NCBI RefSeq assembly: GCF_029784155.1
Contig: NC_073693.1
Location: 26,200,002 to 26,264,001, forward strand
Direction: 5' to 3'
DNA length: 64,000 bases
Source: Uranotaenia lowii
Lineage: Eukaryota > Arthropoda > Insecta > Diptera > Culicidae
Shown here: positions 37,695 through 49,085 of the stretch, piece by piece
Position numbering within the stretch: the stretch's first letter is position 1
How the letters are laid out: each line of letters starts with the position of its first letter
The notes under the pieces: model-generated
Database searches by the model: none
The model's input: only the letters and a program-made list of their open reading frames with translations
Told to the model about the DNA's origin: nothing
Program-made: the position numbers and the translations under genes

Positions 37695-38566
37695 ATATAC
37701 GTACAATGACTGCCAATGATCAAAAAGTTGCTGGTTTTTGATGCAAAAGTGAAGATTGATTGTCAATTTTTCTTTCAACTCTAACAGAAGTTAAATGAAA
37801 GGAAGTCTTCAGATAGAAGTTGAAACATAACAACTTAAGTAATTTTAAATAATTTACTTGAAAAACTGATAAAATTTTTATCCGTTTTTATATTAAAAAA
37901 TGGGAAATAAATATGAAGTATAGCTTGGGCTATGCTGAATTTTTCACGCAAAAATCTACTCTTTAGAATTTTTTTTTATGTAAATTATTGAAAAATTTGG
38001 CGAATACTCAAGAGCTTCAGTAATTAATTCTTCAGTTAGGTAATGAAATTCAATTTGAACTTACTCTTCCAAACATCCTCTCTTGTTTTTTGTAGAAAGT
38101 AGTTTTATAGAAAAAATATGATACGTTTTAAAAATTTACTTAAGACGGTTTTCGGCAGTATGTTTATCAGAAGAACCAAAAAACTTCAAAATTTTTATCA
38201 ATTTGTTAGTTCGATGCAGCCACATCAAAGATTTATTGTTTTTGTTTTTAAAATAAATGTGAATGATCAATATGAGGTTATATTCAACCAAAATTTAAGT
38301 ACCTGATATTTTTAATCTTCAAAAACTATGCTCCTGAAAACTGGTAGAATTTTCAAAATTCATGATATCAAGCGAAAGTGTCTTTCCAATTTTATGCATC
38401 TAAAAAATTAAAAAAAAATCATTTTATGTCACATGTGATTCTTCAGTATTGTGCGTCTAATTGAATAAAGAATTAAATTCAATATATTGCTGATTATTCA
38501 TTAATACTTACTTTAGCTTAGAAAACTGAGAAAAATCTGTGGTTTAACAAGTATAAATCTTTAATA
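37695..38566. other. AT-rich non-coding sequence
   Basis: No supported gene or element. Confidence 0.5.
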
Positions 38567-38673
38567 CAGTAAGGTTTTTTAAGCGGTTTTCCGCAATTAA
38601 CACGATTTTTCACGCGATTTTCGGAAATGAGCTCATTTCTCCACTTACATATATCGGCTAAAAAACCTTATTG
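38567..38673. repeat. small foldback element, about 107 bp
   Basis: The left arm CAGTAAGGTTTTTTAAGCGG and the right arm, reverse complemented, CAATAAGGTTTTTTAGCCG pair over about 19 bp. The spacer contains further GCGGTTTTCCGC- and GCGATTTTCGG-type words. This is a short foldback MITE or its remnant. Confidence 0.65.
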
Positions 38674-40441
38674 AATGTGTGAATTCCAATCCAAAGCAAT
38701 TTACTGCTAATAAAAAATTAAAAAGATAAATATGTTTGTTACTCAAACTTTGTTCAAAATTTTTGTGCTTCTCGTATCTATTTGCTGCAGGAATCACACC
38801 AGAAATTTTACTTCTGTTAAAAGACTCAAAGGTTCACTTTAAAAAAAAAAAACATTTATTTTAATGATAAAAAAAACTGCTCCGAGGTGTTAAGGTAAAT
38901 TTTTTTGTCGATTACACGTATTTAGATTTTCAATGCTTATTCGAGCTAGAAAAGTAGTCAAACTTTCATTTGTAATACCCAGTTTCTAGATTTTGGAATA
39001 TTATCTTTGAATTTAATACATCTTTTAAATTTTTACCCGTTATCAATTGAGTAAGCTTTCCAGCTTTTTTTTTTGTACGTATTCAGGCCGGTAGAAACCG
39101 GGCATTGGGTTTTTTGATTTGAATCTCAAAACTGGATAAAAAACGGGTAAATACATCCAAAATTTAGGCATTTTTCATAAAAAGACAAGAAAAAAGCTGA
39201 AAAATAAAAACAAACGAAAGTTTTATCTCACAATCTAAAAAAATGCATGTGAATTTCTTTCGCTAATAAAAGTTGAAAAATTGGAATTTCGTGAAAATTG
39301 TGAATAATACAGAAAACAATCGGGTATTATTCCTCGAGTTTTGGGCAACCGGACCAGGCAATTCATAATCTTCTCCTCCTTTAAAATCCGAAAAGACTCG
39401 GCTAAAACCGGGCAATTTGAAATACCAATGAAGTATTTTTTTAAATACATTTAAATTATTGTTTTCAATTCAAATGCAAAAGATAGGATTGAGGTGGTTT
39501 TTCCAATGTTTTTATGTTGATACGTGTCAAAGTTGTGAGTGTTTATCGAAAAAGTTGATGAGTTCTAATACGATTCTGAAAATTTCTTCTGATCAATATT
39601 CATAGAGGACAAAATTGATTGCCAGCGTTTAAAATATAAAATTTGATTAGGGTAACGTTGGTTATCTAGGAATCTTTTTTTTTGTTGATGATAAACTTTG
39701 ATTCTCCTTTTAGCAACAGCTGAACTTTTGTGTTCGCTTAGTTGAAATATATACATCCTCAGGTTTTGAAAATAAATTATTTTATTTTGATTTTTGATGT
39801 TTTAAAACAACCGTTTTTCTTTGCATTTACGGTTTATGGTAAATTAAATCTTGATCGCTATGCTGATGCTTGAAAACCGATTTAAAACAAAAAAGATTTA
39901 AATAGGGCCTCACAAAATGCGCTTTTGCTGGTTCCTACAGAGAATGCAATCTCAAAATTTTCTTCTGGACCTATTAAAATACGTGTGCCAGGTCGCAATA
40001 CTCAAATATCGGTTTCACATGATTTAATAAATGTTAATTTAAAAAATAAATAAATTATATTTGTGGAGTGAGCAATAGAGCCCCAGGTTGCCGACCTATG
40101 AACTAAGAGCATTATTTTTAAAAACTTCAAAGGTGCGTTTTAAACGCTTAGTCTCGCATGAATTAAAGCTTTGCCAAAATAATGCTTCTCGGTTAATTTT
40201 TGACATCTCTAATATATCTTCTAAAAACAGGTCATCTGTCGATGATTTCCTTTCAGTTGTTCTCCAATAATTTCAGATAACTTTTTTTTAAGGTTTTATT
40301 AATGACACTTTACCATCCTTGTGGCATTCGTGTCTTAATTTTCAGATAACTATAACCATGTTCGCATTGAAGATAATATGAAAAAAAGTTTTTTTTTCAT
40401 CTCTAAATTTGTTATTTGGGTTTTTTTATTATCTCACAATT
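38674..40441. other. AT-rich non-coding sequence
   Basis: Two AAACCGGGCA words (about 39095-39105, 39407-39416) and GCAACCGG near 39347 suggest an old inverted-repeat element at about 39070-39430, but its ends are too diverged to call. No gene is supported. Confidence 0.4.
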
Positions 40442-40443
40442 TA

Positions 40444-41289
40444 CGCCGAGGGTCTTCAGATCTTTCCCAAAATTGAAAATTTGCTTTATTTTTACGACTA
40501 AACACATGTATTGGGTTTGATACATCTGTCATACTGATCAAATTAAGCTTGAACAAAATACACTAAGGATTATTTATTACTTTAAACTATGAATAATGTA
40601 TTTCGGGTTCAATGATTAAAGGTGGATGTGAATTGTTAATCAAACAAAGCATATAAAGCTTATATACACATGTATTTTTCAAAGCTTTTAAATTTTTATT
40701 GTTCGAGTTAGATTCGGTTAGATTTTCACTCTGTTATTTTTCGACGGAAATCATTAAATGGCGAATCAAAACGTAAAGAAATTTCAAAAGCTTTTGAAAT
40801 GCACTGCAAGTTTTGTATGGGAATTTCTTATTTATAATTTTTTTCATCTCCTATGACTTTTTTCCCGATGCATAAAAAAAAAGATATTTATTCCCATTAT
40901 ATCTTTCATTACTCAAAAAGGAGTCATTGACCCACTTTGGTGTCTTCAGATAAAAGTGCATCAAAAATAGGACTATAGAATAGTTTTTTTTGAGGAATAT
41001 TCAGTAATGCACACAGTAATTTTAAACACCATTTAAAGCTTATTTACAATATTTCATGTTGAAAGGTCATTACTGAAATTTTCACAAACATTTCATTTGG
41101 AAAGCTGATAAAATGCTGATAAATGTGCTGTTTTTTGCTTTCCGTTCAAAAAAAAAAACAGAGCTTTGAAATATGGTTTTGTATTATTTACAAAAAAATA
41201 AACCGGATCCAATTCCAAAAAATAAAAGTTTTCAAGTCGTAAAAATAAATCAAATTTTCAATTTTGAGAAATATCTGAAGATCCTGGCG
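40444..41289. mobile_element. TA-target MITE with terminal inverted repeats of about 55 bp
   Basis: The left end reads CGCCGAGGGTCTTCAGATCT followed by TTCCCAAAATTGAAAATTTG and TTTATTTTTACGACT. The right end, reverse complemented, reads CGCCAGGATCTTCAGATATT followed by TCTCAAAATTGAAAATTTG and TTTATTTTTACGACT. TA is present at 40442-40443 and 41290-41291. The 846-bp element has no coding capacity. The length of the conserved arms makes the call robust even though the copy is diverged. Confidence 0.82.
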
Positions 41290-42479
41290 TAAACCCTTCA
41301 TAAAATAAAAAAAAATAAATCCTCATTTGCTGACTCAAAACTTTTCAAAAACACATGGGAACCAAATGCCAAAACTTGCACTAGTTTATTGGGATGTTTT
41401 AATAAATAACAAGTATTGGTTACAGTATATCTACATCTGCAAAATCACCAAACAGGTGACCAAAGAAAATCCATATAGTTGGAAAATGACTAAGAAATGC
41501 ATGAAACGTCTAAATCTGGTGTTATTTCGAATAACAATGTTTGGCCAAAAATCATTCTGGAGTCTTGAAAAACAGACCCAGAAAGTTATTCTTTAACAAA
41601 AAAAAAATTACTCAAAGTTAACTATTGACCTAAAACGATTAAGGAACAATGAAGACCATCAATTGTAACTTGTATGATGAAAGGAAAAAAAATCATATCA
41701 TCCAAATACGCTTTTTTTAATTTTATATGCTCAGAAACTTAAGACTGAAGTTGATTTTAATGCACAAAATTGCGTTTAAAAAGGTGTATTTTGTTAGAAT
41801 TGCGAAACTTTATGGAAATTTTAGGTTATCCAAATTGTGTTTCACATTTGTTTTGTTGTTTGCTTCTTGTTTGTTCAGATAGGGCTGAAATAACCTAAAT
41901 CATATATATTTTGCTATTTTATTGAAAACTTGAAAAATGTTAAAAAATTGAGCTGAGAAAAAAAAACAAACGTTAACTTCTGAGAGATCTAAAGGGTCAA
42001 TAATTTGGGGGGAAAATTAAAAAAAAAACGAATAATTATAACTTTTCACGAAAATCTTAAACCTTTGAAACACAATTTATGTAACCAATTTGACTCTAAA
42101 TCATAATTTTTTTGTTTTTTTTTTTGTTAAAATCTAATGAATTAGGAAAAATTTATAATTTTCAACATTCAAATATCTTGTTAATTTCTGATGCTTCATA
42201 TACCACTCTACCTTTTTTTTACACAAAGTTTTTCTAAAATATTTATACAGGGTGTAATTTGAACCTTGAAATGTTATGCAAAATATTGATGCAAATTATT
42301 GTGATGATTTTCTTAAACTCCAAACATCACAAAATGCCAAAATTGGGAAAAAAAACAATCCAAAGCATCGTAATCAGAGAAATCTACCTTGGCGAAGACA
42401 CAATGTAACGAAGTTGCATGTTAATCTTTCGCTCCAGTCTGGAATAGAAATCTAATAAAAATCACTGTAGCTAGTTACC
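41290..42479. other. AT-rich sequence with partner of the 25-kb dispersed repeat
   Basis: 41480-41600 is the diverged partner of 24950-25250. An open frame of 89 codons across it (41327-41596) is not conserved in the partner copy and is not called as a gene. The remainder is AT-rich with nothing recognised. Confidence 0.5.
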
Positions 42480-43441
42480 GGATGTCCGAGCCAAGACGTT
42501 TCTGATATAACATTCTCCCCGTCTCGATGCCCGAACGGATAATTGCATTTCAATCAAATTATCGATCAATAATCGAAGCAATAAATTCATCGTGAAATGC
42601 ATGCAACCATCCCTCCTGCCGAGTTGTCGAGGAAAGGATCACATGCCAATGCATTCAGGAGCTCACTGTCGATGTGAACTTTGGCATGGAGCACGAAGGT
42701 TTAGAAGTAAAAAAAAATCTTTGAAGGTGGAAGGGGGCAAAACAATGCAGTCGAACTTATTTCGGAAGGCCATTTCACCGGTTCCGGTTCCGGTTCCGAA
42801 ATTTCGATCACAAATCAATCAGAAACAATTCGGGAACCTACGATGCAAGTACATTCGGCTGTTGAGGTGAAATTTCAAGCATGACCAATAACAGTTGGAT
42901 GCTTTTCAACCAAAAGCAAAATATCAAGACGTTTCGGCTAGGAAAAACAACATGCTTTTAGGGCACCACATACGTATAGCATAGTTTGGACAAAAACCGA
43001 CAGCAACAACGGTGAGGCAAAAAGCATAAAAATTGTACTGCAATATCTATCGGAAATCGGAAAAGGAACATATTTGCGCTTGGACGAACAACAACAACAC
43101 CTTTTTCCTGCTGCCACCACTCAGGGAGCAAACAAGCTATAGCAAACAAATAAACAAACATGTATAGAAACACATGTTTCTTGGGCGAAACCTCGGAAGC
43201 TATCGAACAAGTGGCGGCAGCATGACTCCTCCCATTTTTTATTCCGAATTCAAGAAACCGGCTGCTGTTTCATATTCCGAGTGCTCCTCCCCTCCTTTCT
43301 CCACACCTCACCTATTAGCCACCGAGATATGGTTGAGAAAAGATGTCTGTCTGTCGAGTTTTTGCTACCAAATCAACTTTTCTACTCAAGAAACGAAATT
43401 GAGAACCGGAGCTTTCCCACGATAGTTTTCCCCACTCGAAG
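42480..43441. other. higher-GC island, function unknown
   Basis: Mixed-composition sequence with a (GGTTCC)n-like stretch near 42778-42800 and overlapping small open frames on both strands. None has a recognisable domain. It ends where the inverted-repeat element begins. Confidence 0.35.
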
Positions 43442-43490
43442 TAGGGGAGGAGCGGGCTATATGCGCCTATTAAGCAGAACACTGATTTAA

Positions 43491-43498
43491 TCAAATAT
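43491..43498 (+). repeat. 8-bp target-site duplication, left (TCAAATAT)
   Basis: Identical to 44737-44744 and directly adjacent to the terminal inverted repeat of the hAT element. Confidence 0.9.
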
Positions 43499-44736
43499 TA
43501 GAGATGTACCGAATAGTGGTATTCGGCGAACGGCCGAATACCGAATATTGACCTTTTGAACTATTCGGCCAAACGAATATTCGGCCGAATATTCGGCCGA
43601 ATATTCGGTCGAATATTCTGTTGAGTTTTCAATAGAAATAATTCTTTTTCTACTGCTATTTCTAATAAAAATCTTCTATTTCTGCCATATTATTGTCCTC
43701 ATGTTTATAAGTCGACTATTTCCAACCAGATGTATCAAATCTTTTGTAAGTAGAGGTCTCTTTCATTTTCAAAATGTCACCATTAACTGAAAGGACATCA
43801 GATGACTTGTCGCTTCTAAAACGTTTATCTCAAAAAAGATTGGATTCCAGTGAAATCTGGAACAAAACAGGTGTTAAGCTATTTGAAATTTCATTTTTTT
43901 TAAATTTCGAATTAGATGTATGTCTAATTTTTGCTAGATGTCATCAACAAAGTTGCCAAAAAGAACGATGATCTTTAACCTTAAGCATACAATACTATCT
44001 ACGACACTTTTCCACAAGGCCGGCTCCAAATAATTTTTTAAAAACTTAAAAAAAAAGGAAAATCTGAACAGAAACTATGCATTATTCTCAAACATACAAG
44101 AGGAAAAAGAAATAAAATTACTTGAAATTTAAAGTTTTCATCGAATTACAACAGCAGTGTTCAAATGGTATTTAACGAATAAATTTACCCCAAAAAATCG
44201 TTTAGTAACAGAAAATTCAAAAAATTTCAAAGAGATATATTTGATTTGATGATATTTGATTTTTTTTTATTTGATTCAGCAAAACATATGAATAAACCCG
44301 GGTAAAATACGGAAAGATTAAAAAAACATGTGGCTATCCTGGTCAGTTTTAACTTTTCTCAAATTCTGTATTTGGTTTATGGGCAAGCCTGGGTATATCA
44401 AGAAAATTTTGAATAAACGATAATCAAAGTATAAAGCTATCTACAGGGAAAACTACACGGTAACATCAAACATGTTTAACTGAAACCATAAGTTTTTGAT
44501 AATTTTGAAGGTTTTTCAACATTCCTTTTGGATATTTTATAAATTATCCAACATCAGTTGAAAAATTTGAGAAGTCAATTTTTGTTAAAACTTTAATACA
44601 TAGATATTCGGCCTATTCGGCCTATTCGGCCGAATACCTAGCTCAACTATTCGGCGAGCCGAATATTCGGCTTAACGGTTTTTTGGCGGTATTCGGCGCC
44701 GAATATTCGGCCGACCGAATATTCGGTACATCTCTA
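43499..44736. mobile_element. non-autonomous hAT element with ATTCGG-rich subterminal repeats
   Basis: The termini are TAGAGATGTACCGAATA on the left and the same word on the opposite strand at the right end, with a perfect 8-bp target duplication, both typical of hAT. For roughly the first 115 and last 130 bases the element is packed with ATTCGG/CCGAAT words, including the palindrome GGCCGAATATTCGGCC. These arms are potential transposase binding sites and hairpins. The 1,238-bp interior is AT-rich. An open frame of 65 codons (43774-43971 +) shows no transposase domain, so mobility would depend on an enzyme encoded elsewhere. Confidence 0.92.
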
Positions 44737-44744
44737 TCAAATAT
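44737..44744 (+). repeat. 8-bp target-site duplication, right (TCAAATAT)
   Basis: Second copy of the hAT target duplication. Removing the element and one copy rejoins the host repeat. Confidence 0.9.
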
Positions 44745-45605
44745 TACATCGAATATGTGTACAAAAACTATATACACGTGTGCAGGCATCTGTTTTCTAT
44801 ACATTGGAGTAATTTTTATGTTAAAATTTTCTTCTGTTTCCAAGAAAATGGTTTTATTATAAGTGTTGTCTAAAATGCCGAACCTCAAACCGTGCGGGCT
44901 AAATGCGCCTATGTATGTTTTTACAAAATTTCTGTTTTTTGGGTAATATTTCCGTATAATTTCATTGAAACTGTTAGAAAGTAATAATTTCCGTACGACA
45001 AAGCTGAAGTTTCATAAAAATCTATGTATATTATAATTTTATGGAATAAAACAAAAGTTAGGGTTGCCATACTATGGAGGCAGTTCATCCATGAGAAAAA
45101 CTTTATCAAATCTGTTTTTAGATCGTCAATTCTCTCTTAAGATGTTATTCAGAGTTTAGATTTGAAGTTTCAATGATAAAAATCATTTATTTATTCTATT
45201 TGACCTGTTGTTTAAGGATGGAGGCATTTTACAAACATGATGGGGGCATACAAAAACACTCTATTATTCCACTATATAATCATTATTAAACTTCCACAAA
45301 AGCTGAAATATGTTTAATTTCTTAAGTTCATTTGAATAAGAAACAAAAATCATCCTAGTTTTTCTTTTAAGCTTCTTTACGTATAATTTTTAAAAGCCGA
45401 AATATTACATCAAAATGTTTCAAAACCTTGTACGATTTTTTAAATTTTTTTGAGTTTGTAAATTCATAAAATTCTTTCTTGCCTTATGTTCTAAGCGTAT
45501 CACGCTCAAAATGCATTGGTCAGGTAAGCTGTCTAGTCAGCCATTTCATCAAACAGCCGTAGGGTCATTTAACCCGATAGGCCCATTTAGGAAACCTTTC
45601 CCCTA

Positions 45606-47311
45606 CACAGCACCATTTCTTGCAAACTACCGCCCCGGTATTGTAATTTATCAAAAAGATTGTCGTGATTGATTTATTAACTTCGGGGGTTTTGGTAAAC
45701 AATAATAACTACATCACTACAGGAGGAGAGCCGGTTGGTCCGGAAGCAGCCCGGGAATTTGTCTTCAGGTTTTCCAGTTTTTTTGGGTCCAGATTTCTAT
45801 TTTGAGTCCTTTCGGGCACGAGATTGCATGTCGAGTTGGGCACACAGTTGGGCAATCGAGTGGATTGGATTGGTTTCCGTTCGGTTTTTTGTGGATTGTT
45901 GTGATCTAACAAGTGTTGATTTATTTATAAATTAATTCATCTATGCTGTAAGTTGAAATCTTTCTAAATTTAAGATCAGCTCTTCTGAAAGTTTCAAATA
46001 AGGTTTTTTTAATTTTTGATACTGAAAATTTGAAGTAATGTTTTCATATTCCAAAAGAAAATAAACACATTAATTTTGTTTAAAAAAAACAATCCGTATT
46101 TTGTTCTTATTGATTATCTCAAAGATATTAGAATAAATTTTTCATCAAAATATCAAAATGTTTAAAGGGATAGTAATGCCGGTATTACCAGCTGACGTTG
46201 GTTTTTAAAGTATTTTCCAAATATAATTGGATAATTTTAAAATAAAAAAAGTTGTTTATAATGGTGGGCTGAAAAAAAAAGTTTGATGTCAGTTTGATGT
46301 TTACACATAAGTTTTCTTCTAACTTCAAATCGAAAAATTTCAATTTGGTTAGTATCTTATGATAATCACAATGCGTTCTAATATTTCAAACTGAATTTGT
46401 TTCAGTTTTAGTTCAGTTTATCCAATTGAATGGTAATTTTTCTTTCAAATTTTCATTTTTAATGCCTTTTTTAACAACTAATTTTGTAAGATTTTGGCGT
46501 CATGATCTCAAAACATTCGTCAGTTTTGAATATCATCTCTTGTCTTGGTGATATGACAAGGAATTATTTCAACATTGGTCAGTTTTTGGTAAAATCTGTC
46601 TATGATAACTGAAAAACAAACCAACCTTCATGAAAACTTCAAGAAGATATTAGATCAATTTATCACCATTCAATCAATCAAGGATTCAGCTCAAATAAAA
46701 TTCTATAATTTCTAGAAATTTGAACAGATAAGGTTACAACTATTTTGACATCTTTCAAGAAAGTCTTTGAGTATTTTATATTGAAGATTTTATCAAAACA
46801 AATAACTTTTTTAAAGACAGCAAAACGATTTGACTGGAACATCTTCAAAAAATATCAAAGTCTTCATTTTGTAAAAATGACAAATTAAATTTTTATAAAC
46901 TTGTTTTTGTGTTGAAATTTACTCGTGGTCGTCGGGAAGGTTGATAATTGAATTAAAACCTATGATGAAAATTCTTTTATAATGCTATAGTAAATTTTGG
47001 CAGAAGCGTGCAAAAATTTGGCAATGAGTTTTTACCTATTTTCATAAGTTGTCTTGAAATCTAGAGCTGATAAAAAAAAAACAAATTGAATATTTTAAAT
47101 CAACGTCCCCAAATAAGTCAAAATAAGCTCTTATATTCTGATATGAATAAGGTCATCATATGTTTTGAATAAACTCACAAGGTTTAAAGTTCCAAAGAAA
47201 AACAGAGAGAAAAGAATGATTCATTTGCTTCAAATTATTCGAAAAAAACCTTGCATCAGATTGGATTAAGTTATGAGTTTGCATTCTGGGCTTTGAACAG
47301 TTAATTATTGA
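45606..47311. other. no gene seen; GC-richer at the left, then AT-rich
   Basis: 45606-45935 has moderate GC and two overlapping open frames of about 66 codons without domains. From 45936 on the sequence is AT-rich with nothing recognised. Confidence 0.45.
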
Positions 47312-47782
47312 ATGCCCAAAAGACCGCTGCAAAAAATGACTTTTTGCTCCCATATGTTTTCGATGCCTTTTGGGCCACCAAGCATAAGTGTAAAATTTAA
47401 GATGACTTGGCTGATTCCTGAGTTAGCGCTACGCGTTTCAATTTTGTATGGAAATTTGTATGGAAGATGAAATTTTAGCACATTATATCATCCAGAAAAT
47501 TCAAATAAGCTTGAAATGAAGTCGGTCTTTGATTTTTGGTTTTGACTATTCCTAAGCTTTATTTTTTGTTAACATGGCAAGCAGCTAGAAATTTCATGAA
47601 AAAAGTTATAACCATATCAAAGTGAAAAATCTGTATTCATTGCAAAATATTCAAAGGTGGTAGACATTGCTTGCTAAACCTGTTACTAATTGCATGAAAT
47701 GTTTTTGCGAAGCCAATAAAAATCAATAAATTTTCTGGAAATGCAAAGCAGTTTTTTGAGATTTTTCATTTCCATCCTTCTA

Positions 47783-48380
47783 CAGACCCCGTTCGTTTTT
47801 GGCAACATTCGATTTTGGCAACATTCGATTTTGGCAACATCCGATTTTGGCACATGTGCCAAAATCGAATGGTTTTTAGAATCAACATTACCTTTTAGTT
47901 TTCGTTTTAACATGAACAATTTAATTTAGACAAACACCATAAATACGTTTTTATGTTCTAAAAATGGTGATAAAATGCAACAATAAAAACAAAAAAATTC
48001 GGAAAAATTTATAAAGTACTCAAAAATAACAAAAAGATAAAAAATTGAAAAAGTTAAAAAACTAATTCAAGCAAAAGACTGAAAATGACAAAAAATAACT
48101 AAAAAATGATGAAGAACCAAAAAAACAGCAAATATCACAAATGAAAACAATCATTATAAACAAAACAAGAAGAGTGGAAAATGCTTCATGATGAAAAAAA
48201 TTTAAAAATGACTACAAATAGTCGAAAATTGATCAAAATTAACGTGTTTGATAATGATAACAGTTATTTTGTAAAGATAACTGAAAAAAAAAGTTGAGAA
48301 AAATACTGTTCGATTTTGGCAACATTCGATTTTGGCAACACAAAATGTACGGGCGTGTTGCCAAAATCGAACGGGGTCTG
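47783..48380. mobile_element. pogo/Tigger-like MITE nested in the hAT-like element
   Basis: The termini are CAGACCCCGTTCG(A/T)TTTTGG at both ends (the right one on the opposite strand), bordered by TA at 47781-47782 and 48381-48382. CGATTTTGGCAACA repeats in tandem next to both ends. The uninterrupted copy at 36.9 kb has the continuous sequence TTCATTCTAACAGCCTTTAAA (about 37317-37337) where this one carries the insertion, confirming the borders. The interior is A-rich and non-coding. Confidence 0.9.
47842..47867. repeat. perfect 26-bp palindrome inside the nested MITE
   Basis: CGATTTTGGCACA is followed immediately by its exact reverse complement. This looks like two subterminal repeat units joined head to head, which could form a cruciform or hairpin. 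Confidence 0.85.
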
Positions 48381-48744
48381 TATTACACAGCTTTCAAATG
48401 AGCTGACAAAAACGCAAAAAGCTAAAAAAATAATTTACAAAAAAATATTTTTTGTATAACATCGAATGACTTTTCTGAGGTAAGGAATATTTTTCATCTG
48501 AAGAAAATTCTTTTTGGAATTTTCAGGACATCTCTGGCGATTTTTGGACGAAAAATTTTGTTTTCCCATACAAATTTCCATACAAAATTAAAACTTGTTG
48601 CGCTAATTCAGGACAAAATGGCTCACTTCCAAAATTTTTATTGCTTTTTCTGGCAGCAAAAACAACAAAAAAAAAGTTATGGGAGGTGTAAACAATTAAG
48701 AATTTGAAATTTCCATACAAATCTTGTAGCGGTCTAATGCCCAA

Positions 48745-49082
48745 TCGGCTTAGTTATTTTTAAAATTATTCTAAATTTTAACCTATTTTGTGTACATTCA
48801 ATAAAACCGTTTAACAAAATTCGACGAAAATGAAATACAGAATACCAGCAAAAATGATTTGGTATTACCATCCAGAGTGTCTAAGATTTCATACATCATT
48901 TGCATGAAGTATTCATTTTCTTAATTTCTATTTTGAATAAATATTGTTTTTTTTGTACAAAAACCTCAAACAGTTTATTTAATTTTTATACAATGGATTG
49001 ACTCTTCGTTTTTCTCATTTCCTTATCCTAAAAAATCTTGGATTTCTTTAACTCAGATATTTATATTTTTCCCAACATTTTC
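48745..49082. other. AT-rich non-coding sequence
   Basis: No supported gene or element. Confidence 0.5.
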
Positions 49083-49085
49083 TAT

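Larger units (their letters stand above)
43444..45603. mobile_element. TA-flanked inverted-repeat element, split by a hAT element
   Basis: The left end reads GGGGAGGAGCGGGCTATATG then CGCCTAT. The right end, reverse complemented, reads GGGGAAAGGTTTCCTAAATG then GGCCTAT. TA borders both (43442-43443, 45604-45605). GCGGGCTAAATGCGCCTAT recurs internally near 44894. Without the hAT insertion and its target duplication the length is about 914 bp. A partial copy is at 27214. There is no coding capacity, and the superfamily is unclear. Confidence 0.6.
47320..48736. mobile_element. hAT-like MITE, copy carrying a nested insertion
   Basis: The left end AAGACCGCTGCAA and the right end, reverse complemented, TAGACCGCTACAA form the inverted repeats. 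The 8-bp word ATGCCCAA flanks both sides (47312-47319, 48737-48744), a hAT-type target duplication. The interior is homologous to 36907-37694 except for the 598-bp insertion at 47783-48380. There is no transposase gene. Confidence 0.87.

Noticed and set aside
39070..39430. Old inverted-repeat element with AAACCGGGCA words
   Set aside because: The termini are too diverged to define borders or a target duplication.
43774..43971. 65-codon frame in the 43.5-kb hAT element as a transposase fragment
   Set aside because: Too short and without any hAT dimerisation or zinc-finger signature.
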